NCBI GenBank assembly: GCA_949825025.1
Contig: OX463780.1
Coordinates: forward strand, 35,072,979 to 35,136,978
Origin: Siphlonurus alternatus
Taxonomy: Eukaryota; Arthropoda; Insecta; Ephemeroptera; Siphlonuridae
DNA length: 64,000 nucleotides
Direction: 5' to 3'
Made by a program: the position numbers and the translations under genes. Below the pieces are notes generated by a model. It ran no database searches. It was not told the origin of the DNA and saw only the letters and a program-made list of their open reading frames with translations. Positions 57,501 to 64,000 of this stretch are shown piece by piece. Each line of letters starts with the position of its first letter. Position 1 is the first letter of the stretch.

Positions 57501-58313
57501 ATACATATCCAAAGCTTGGAAGATAAAACTAAGTTCCCGCCCTGACTTAACCGTAATATTTCTCAGGTAGTATAATATTTATCAACTATATAAAATAATC
57601 AGCACGCAGGAGACTACATTAAAGTAGTATCGCACTACAAGATACCTTCAATAATATCAGGTAAATATTATTAAAAAAATATTTCCTCCCCATTACTTTG
57701 CGTGTTATTTTTTAAATTCCAGACGGCTAATATCTTGACAGTTGACGATCGCCCCTGCTGGTCTTGGCCTTCCACCAGAGGGCTATGGCAGTTTCTATGT
57801 CACGTTTTGGCGCTAAATTCAAAAGAAGGAAGATTTTTACAAAAATTCCCATGTCTCTAATTTTGAAAATTAAAACTTTTTTGTTTTGGGACATTTAATT
57901 TCAAGGCATGGAGCATCTGAAAAAAAAAATAAAATAAATGTAGGAGAATTCTCCATAGTTAATTGTTGTTTCTTTTTTTTATTTTACTATACTTTCTGAT
58001 TTCTTTGATATTTTTAAATATTTGAAATTTTTAGAAATACTGTACATTTAAATTAAACTTCATTAAAGCAACAAACAATCAAAATAAAACAACCTAATCA
58101 TTTCTAAATGCTGCATATTATATTCTCTATTGCAGGGGCCTTGAGGCCGTTGTGGTGGACTACATGAGACCTGCCGTGGTTGGAGCCTTTTTCTCCAAGG
58201 CCTCTGTTGCGGCCCTTTATGCCATCTCGGTGATGACGCTCGGCAGCCTCTTCTACTTCACATACAGTGATGTGGGTCTTACCAATGCAGTCAAGATGTT
58301 TTGGAAGCTTTAG
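54517..58313 (+). CDS. SDHD: Succinate dehydrogenase cytochrome b small subunit, mitochondrial (CybS)
   Basis: Three exons (54517-54562, 55354-55636, 58136-58313) join in frame to 168 residues. SDHD anchors complex II in the inner mitochondrial membrane, helps bind heme b and forms part of the ubiquinone site. The first 55-60 residues are rich in Arg, Ser and Leu with no acidic residue after Asp15, fitting a mitochondrial import signal. Three membrane segments follow at about 76-92, 95-116 and 125-150. The conserved H-S-H-W-G (107-111) supplies the heme ligand, and DY (118-119) matches the quinone-site pair. The C-terminus DVGLTNAVKMFWKL is the family signature. Length is usual for animals. 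It is divergent from the zinc-finger gene. Confidence 0.96.
54563..55353. other. SDHD intron 1
   Basis: Holds the LINE remnant and a GC-richer piece of unknown origin at 54670-54800. Confidence 0.5.
54915..55170 (+). mobile_element. LINE remnant (end of reverse-transcriptase ORF) in SDHD intron 1
   Basis: One frame reads KSFIRRTAREWNLLGLRKW, which resembles the SFFxRTIRxWN motif near the end of many non-LTR retrotransposon polyproteins. The neighbourhood is GC-richer and frame-broken. A dead fragment if real. Confidence 0.5.
55354..55636 (+). CDS. SDHD: SDHD exon 2
   Basis: Acceptor CACTTTGCAG, donor GTATGC. Encodes the rest of the presequence, then HVGLWKAERLLSVGLLGIIP and the second membrane segment up to the heme-ligand region MHSHW. 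Confidence 0.95.
56229..56382. mobile_element. TIR element I (SDHD intron 2)
   Basis: ACTGGGGGTCAAGCTAAA mirrored by TTTAGCTTGACCCCCAGT, 154 bp in all, with GC-rich contents. Confidence 0.87.
56783..57817. mobile_element. Probable foldback element in SDHD intron 2
   Basis: CATAGCCCTCTGGTGGTAGG (57016) is mirrored by CCTTCCACCAGAGGGCTATG (57767), and further out AAAACTGTGATATAGAAACT by AGTTTCTATGTCACGTTTT. The inside shows no clear frame. Outer limits are approximate. Confidence 0.6.
58136..58313 (+). CDS. SDHD: SDHD exon 3 and stop
   Basis: Acceptor TCTCTATTGCAG. Encodes GLEAVVVDYMRP, the third membrane segment and DVGLTNAVKMFWKL, then TAG. Confidence 0.96.
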
Positions 58314-58366
58314 TCGCTTTCCAGGCACCAACCTCTAGTAATCTCTGTAAATAGCACCTATCGTGC

Positions 58367-58372
58367 AATAAA
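58367..58372 (+). terminator. SDHD: Poly(A) signal of SDHD
   Basis: AATAAA 54 bases after the stop codon, in a usual position for a short 3' UTR. Confidence 0.75.
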
Positions 58373-59694
58373 ATGCCACACTCTAAGCCACACAGACTGA
58401 CTACAAATAAGAGTCTTCATGTTATATTCCAGTCAATGGCGAACCAATTATGAATTTTAGGACCGGATGTGGACACTAAATTTTTACTTTGTAAATTGCA
58501 TTCAATTTAACATTTATTATTATTATTATTAATTAAAAAATATTTAAATTGATTTTAATTGCCACAATAAGTATTAAAATTAAACCATTACTGGTGTGTC
58601 ACTGCATGTTATGGACACGGCTGTTAAGGTCATGATTGTTTCTTACAGTCATAGGATCTTGATCCTTATTTCAAGAAAAATGTCTGAGTAACTTATTTTA
58701 ATAATCACAGCAAGTTTTAAAACCTTTTCTTTTTCTAAATTGTAACAAAAATCAATGACTTGTGATTTCAAATAAAAACTTGTATTTATTATAATAGATC
58801 AATATATATCAGGATGTAAAAGGTTTGTCATATTAAATCTAAAGTGAAAACTACAAAAATTATTGTATCTATTATGTATGAATAAATTTTAAATGTCCTT
58901 TGATTAAATATTCTAGCAATTACTATAGAAACAAAGTTACTATTTACAATAAAATTGTGTGACTTTGTAACACAGTATTTTGATGTCTTTTTGTGTCAAT
59001 TTTTCTTTCAAGGGTGTGGTGAAGAAATGAAATTTACAATAAAACTTGCTTTACGTTATTAATGAGTAGATATTTATTGTCATAACATAACCCATGTATT
59101 ATAATTAGCATTAAGTACAAGTACATAATTAATTATATAATTTATTTGGGATAGGTCATATATGGAAGACAGTTAAGGTAAAAAGGGAGTGAGTAGAGCA
59201 TTTTTGTAACTTGGATTTTATGAATATATGTACTGTACAATACATATATATTATTAGGAAGCCACTTTTGCCACGGCATACTGTAATAATATACAATACA
59301 TATTACATCCAAAAAGAAAAAGGTGTGTGCCCTGAATTAGTAGCTAGAGCTTCAATTGGTGTAGAAGATTAAATAAAATACTGGCACATGTGAGCATTTG
59401 TTTTGAATATGATGCTGCTATTTTTTAAAAAAAAAAAGACCACTGGTCAGGTAAAAAATACATAAAAAAATTATTTGCAAATATATTTTGCCGGAAAATA
59501 AAAAATGCCATTCTAAAAAGAGTAAAAAGACAATTAAATATTTATCAATTTTATTGTTCACGCATGATGTAATTTTTTTTAATTACGCTTCATGGGTATT
59601 AATTAACTTTTTGGCGGTTACGAGCAGACAAAAATGCTTCAGAGTGAGAAGTTACTTAATATCTTTCTTCTTTAAAAAAATGCATGTTTAATAA

Positions 59695-60022
59695 TTAAGG
59701 GTAAGATAACGCCACTAATGTTAAAAAAAATCCCTCACACAAAAAATCCGAAACAAATTTAAAATGTTAGGTATACAAATACGATCTAGTTTTTGAGTTT
59801 TGAATTTTTAAAGTTGACTAATTTAACATATGGAATTTCTATTTCTCCATGTTAAAGTAGTCAACTTTAAAAATTAATGACTCAAAAACTAGATCGTACG
59901 TATTTGTATACCTTATATTTTAGCTACTGATAGGGGGTGTAGAGGAGAACATTTTAAATTTTTTTCAGAATTTTTGTGTGAGGGATTTTTTTTTAACATT
60001 GGTGGCGTTATCTTACCCTTAA
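59695..60022. mobile_element. TTAA-family MITE, copy 5
   Basis: Both ends intact; the left arm lacks roughly 30-40 bp present in the other copies (between AAAATGTT and AGGTATAC). Confidence 0.9.
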
Positions 60023-61570
60023 CTGTTTTTTTTTTAATGCTGTCAATTAATTTTTAATAAATAAATTTAATAAATTAAATTAAAAATAAATCAATTTTAA
60101 ATTAATATTAACTTATTTTGAATTTGAATTAAGGGCAATTAATTTTACTGTACGTACCACAAATATCTATACCTAGGTCTATTATAGCTGCTTTTCTTAA
60201 AACTTTCATGGTCTTAAATTGATGTCTTAATTTTATATTAATTAATGTTTAGGCTCCTGATGAATTAACCATCATTCCCAATGTGCCAGAATTTTTTACA
60301 ATGTTCTATTTAAGCCAATTGAACAACAGCCCTAAAAGTCATAGCACACATATAATATATTTCTGAAAAGTATAGTAGGATCATAGGATGTAAATTTATG
60401 TCTCATATTTTTTTTTTTTTTTATATATATACTCTTGCCTCCCCCTATACCTGTTGCAATTTTTAAACTTGAACAATAAGCACTGTACTACACACTATAT
60501 ATATAATTGAACTACATAAAATATGTTAATAATTAATTATTGTTCTTAATATTACAATATATTATAATATAATAAACTTAAATATTGTATCTAAAAACAT
60601 AGTTTATAGCTTATAAATACATAATAGACAAAAGCTACAATAATTGTAAAAAATAAAATAAAATATCAAAATTTGTGTAAATTGTAACTATCGCAAGAAA
60701 TAATAATTAATATTACAGTTAGACAAACAAAGAGGTTGATATATATGACATCATGCACGCAGGCTTGTCTTTTTTAAATTACAACCAGAACAATGAATTT
60801 GCATATTATGTATTTAAATTTTCAATTGAAAACTAACACACACACAACTTTTTTAACGAGCATTACTTTATATTAATCCACAATGCACATTTTCCATAAA
60901 TTAGAGCTATGTGTTATATAGATATAATAGATATACATTATATCAAATACAGTACAATATGGTGCTGTGCGTTCTCAAATGGTGCATCATACTGTTTAAA
61001 TTTGTTTAGATCAATGCAGTAAATAGTTTTATATAAGATAATTAATTTAAATACAGTATTTCATAATACTACATGCTCAATTTTTATAGCTAATATAAAT
61101 ATAATTTTATTAATGCTGCAAAAAAAAAATAATAATAATAAAATATAAAAATAACATTAGTTATTAATTGGTGATGGCTATATTACTGCAACAAGAAGAA
61201 AATTATTATAATTTATAATATATGCACTGTAACGCAATGATATATGCCATGGTAACTTTAAAATTAAGACTTTATGTTTACAGTACGTCTTAACTTTTCC
61301 CTTAGAGTTTGTAAAAGCAACAATATTATATCTTCCAATTTTCAGATAAAGTTTGCATTGTTTGCTAAAAAAGGCAGCAATAATAACTAAAAATTCTGAC
61401 AGTCAGGGAGCTGCAGGGTTTAAATTTGTTGCAATACAAATCACCATTTATAATACACTTTAATCTTTGTCACAGGCATAATTATATTATTATGCATAAT
61501 ATAGGAAGTATTTTAATTGAAGTTTTTTTTTATGTTTTAATTGGAGCATAATTATATATTTTATGTTACA

Positions 61571-61712
61571 TATATCGTCGCCTCAGAATGCAAGTCGCGT
61601 AAGTACAAAAAAATTTGATGCAACTTTGAACCTTATTTCAATATAACTCAAAGCTCAAAGTCCCATCAAATTTTTTTGTACTTACGCGATTTACATTCTG
61701 AGGCGACGATAT
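61571..61712. mobile_element. Hairpin family E, copy 2
   Basis: TATATCGTCGCCTCAGAATG mirrored by CATTCTGAGGCGACGATATT; inner arms around TTTTTTTGTACTTACGCG. Confidence 0.9.
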
Positions 61713-61875
61713 TTAATGTTCGTATAAAAACATTTTGATATATTATGTATTTAAATTATTGTCATTCTTTGGAAAATGTAAAGTTCAATGTCTTAAATTT
61801 ATTAATCAGAAAAATGCTTAGGGCAATATATTAATACTATGTATAACCTAATTTAAACGTATTGAAACAGCCTAC

Positions 61876-62147
61876 AATAGAGGCTTCAAGTGTTCCTCGG
61901 CGGGAAAATTGTCTCCATAAGCCTCGAATCCATGCTAGAAAATTTGAATTTTTTCTCGGTAACTATTAAAGTCAATTTGAAAACATCTCCTACCCCCCCA
62001 TTTAGGGGTCTTCTGATAATGAATCAAGAACTCATTTTCATCTAAAAAATTTCTTTTATGCCAAAAAAGCAATTTCAATTTTTTTTTACATAGGTTTAGA
62101 TGGGACGGTGGGAACACCGCAAAATCAGCTGACTTTTAGCCTCTATT
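61876..62147. mobile_element. Short TIR element
   Basis: AATAGAGGCTTCAAG at the left against CTTTTAGCCTCTATT at the right; no pairing between. Confidence 0.45.
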
Positions 62148-62414
62148 ATTATAAAGACAAAGTGAACACAATCTCTTCAGCAATAATTAATGGACATTAG
62201 TACTTTATATTATTGTCATTCATAACTATGTATCTATTAAGCACAATATTTATTCGATACAATGAAAGATATCCAGATTAATATATATGAATTAAATCTA
62301 TTTTATTAAATATATAGTGGTCTGAGCAGCATGATCTACCATTTAGTTAATTTCTATTAATTAAGAAGCAAGCCATTATAAATCTATGAACGTACAGTTA
62401 TACCATTTACATAT

Positions 62415-62768
62415 TTAAGGGTAAGGTAACGCCACCAATGTTAAAAATCCCTCTCACAAAAATTCTGAAAAAAATTTAAAATGTTCTCCTCTACACCCCC
62501 TATCAGTAGCTAAAATATCAGGTATACAAATACGATCTAGTTTTTGAGTTATGAATTTTTAAAGTTGACCAATTTAACATGGGAGTTTCATTTCTCCATG
62601 TTAAAGTAGTCAACTTTAAAATTTTATAACTCAAAAACTAGATCGTATTTGTATACCTGATATTTTAGGTACTGATAGGGGGTATAGAGGAGAACATTTT
62701 AAATTTTTTTCAGAATTTTTGTGAGAGGGATTTTTTTTTTAACATTGGTGGCGTTACCTTACCCTTAA
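62415..62768. mobile_element. TTAA-family MITE, copy 6
   Basis: Full length, with TTAA at both ends; it lies in reverse orientation relative to copy 4. Confidence 0.92.
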
Positions 62769-63383
62769 GTAATTTTATATTAATTATATATTGTCTCCTT
62801 AACTTATAAATAAGTTTATTATTATCATCATTTTGAAATATCAATAAATTTGAAAAATGTGTAGAAAATGTATAGTAGTTAGAGGAAATGTTAATATCAG
62901 AAGGTTATAATATATATCATATTTATGTATTATTTGTACAAACTACGTTACTTTTAATAGACACTACAGTATAATAATAATGATATATGTATTAATTAAT
63001 ATTTCTTAAAGGCTGTATTTCATGGGTAGTTACTCGAACGAGATACCTACATAAAAATTTATGTTCAATATTGAAAAGTAAGATTTTTGATTTTTATTTT
63101 AATTTATGTTTGAAACTTGTCATCTATAATAATTAAGTTATTCAAAATTTCCTATTTTAATTGATTATTTTGTGTAAAGTACTACATACATAATTAATTT
63201 CTTTTGAAACTACAAAATTTCAAAACGAAGTAAATTATTAGTTGTTAAGTATTTTTTTTATCATATTTAACACACCATTAGTATTATAATTTTAATGTGC
63301 TACTGATACCCTTTAATGATCCCTAAACTCTGTGATAAAATTTTAATTTTATATCAATGTACTGTCTCGTTGGAAACATTAGG

Positions 63384-63533
63384 AGAGATTCAACAAGCGT
63401 TAATGAGCAATTTATTTATTATTATTATTATTTTTTAAATAAAGCATTTTCATATTAGGTAACAAGAAAAATGATCCTAAAAAAAAAAAAAAAACACTTC
63501 TTAAAGTGAGCTTTAAAGCTTGTTGAATCACTC
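63384..63533. mobile_element. Hairpin element near right edge
   Basis: GAGAGATTCAACAAGCGTTA mirrored by CTTTAAAGCTTGTTGAATCACTC around an A/T-rich centre. Confidence 0.6.
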
Positions 63534-63603
63534 ACATTAATACTAAATATAATACTAATAATACACATACTACAATAATAGTATAAATATTTTAAAACTT
63601 TTA

Positions 63604-63864
63604 TCAGACAATGACAGTATTTTTTTTTGTCCCGTACTTAGGCTTTGCTCTGTCTGATATTTCACTGAACTGACAACTCGACTTGATTTTTCCGCCACAT
63701 ACATTCTTAACTTGCACACACAAAAGTTCACATAACAAACAGTCACGTGATAGCTCTTGCCGTACTGGATAATGCAAGTTTCTTTTGGAAATCTGGAAAT
63801 TGCTCATTTTTTGCATCCCTATCATCCAAGGAAACTTGACAATTGAGACTCCTATGAGAAACAT
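63604..63864 (-). CDS. Hypothetical ORF at right edge, possible last exon of another gene
   Basis: 86 codons ending CGGKIKSSCQFSEISDRAKP and KYGTKKNTVIV then stop, with less AT bias than its flanks and a possible acceptor (TAGTCACAG) just upstream. No motif is recognised. Confidence 0.25.
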   Translation of the reverse strand: MFLIGVSIVKFPWMIGMQKMSNFQISKRNLHYPVRQELSRDCLLCELLCVQVKNVCGGKIKSSCQFSEISDRAKPKYGTKKNTVIV

Positions 63865-64000
63865 TCACCAACTGTGACTATATTTTGAAGTACCACCATT
63901 ATGTAATATTGCTACAGGGGATCTAAATACTTTATCAAAATACTAGCAAAAAATTAAATAATAATAATAAAGTGGGAAAACTTTTAAATAATATTCATTT

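Larger units (their letters stand above)
55637..58135. other. SDHD intron 2
   Basis: Holds element I, the probable 1-kb foldback and a GC-richer unknown piece at 55880-56040. Confidence 0.5.
58390..63603. other. Downstream of SDHD
   Basis: Over 5 kb of AT-rich DNA with two TTAA-family copies, hairpin E copy 2 and two small TIR elements. No gene seen. Confidence 0.6.

Overview
The window looks like nuclear DNA of an invertebrate animal, most likely an arthropod. It is very AT-rich, has long introns with GT-AG borders, is dense in short palindromic (MITE-like) elements, and its SDHD protein has the form usual in arthropods. No taxon was confirmed by a search. No bacterial, organellar, rRNA or tRNA gene was recognised.

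Three protein genes account for all confident coding sequence. (1) Positions 1737-29555, minus strand: the 5' part of a kinesin-3 motor gene (KIF16/STARD9/Klp98A type). Ten exons join in frame into 441 codons covering the whole motor domain; the gene runs on past the left edge. (2) Positions 33296-50187, minus strand: nine coding exons join in frame into one 3,095-residue protein with about 45 C2H2 or C2HC zinc fingers, a long acidic N-terminal half and two coding minisatellites. All seven introns after the first are phase 2, so exons 3 to 8 are symmetric cassettes. This gene is the most unusual item here. (3) Positions 54517-58313, plus strand: three exons of SDHD, the small membrane anchor of mitochondrial complex II (168 residues).

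The zinc-finger gene and SDHD are divergent. The 4.3 kb between their start codons is mostly one 3 kb inverted repeat (50801-53802). The kinesin and zinc-finger genes lie in tandem, and 3.7 kb separates the zinc-finger stop codon from the kinesin start codon.

The rest is introns and spacers filled with repeats: a TTAA-flanked palindromic family (six copies), a second TIR family (four copies), at least six smaller hairpin families, foldback elements of 0.5 to 3 kb, a nested pile-up at 36293-38749, worn retroelement pieces, and simple repeats. The three genes share no obvious pathway: endosome or microtubule transport, probable nucleic-acid binding, and respiration.
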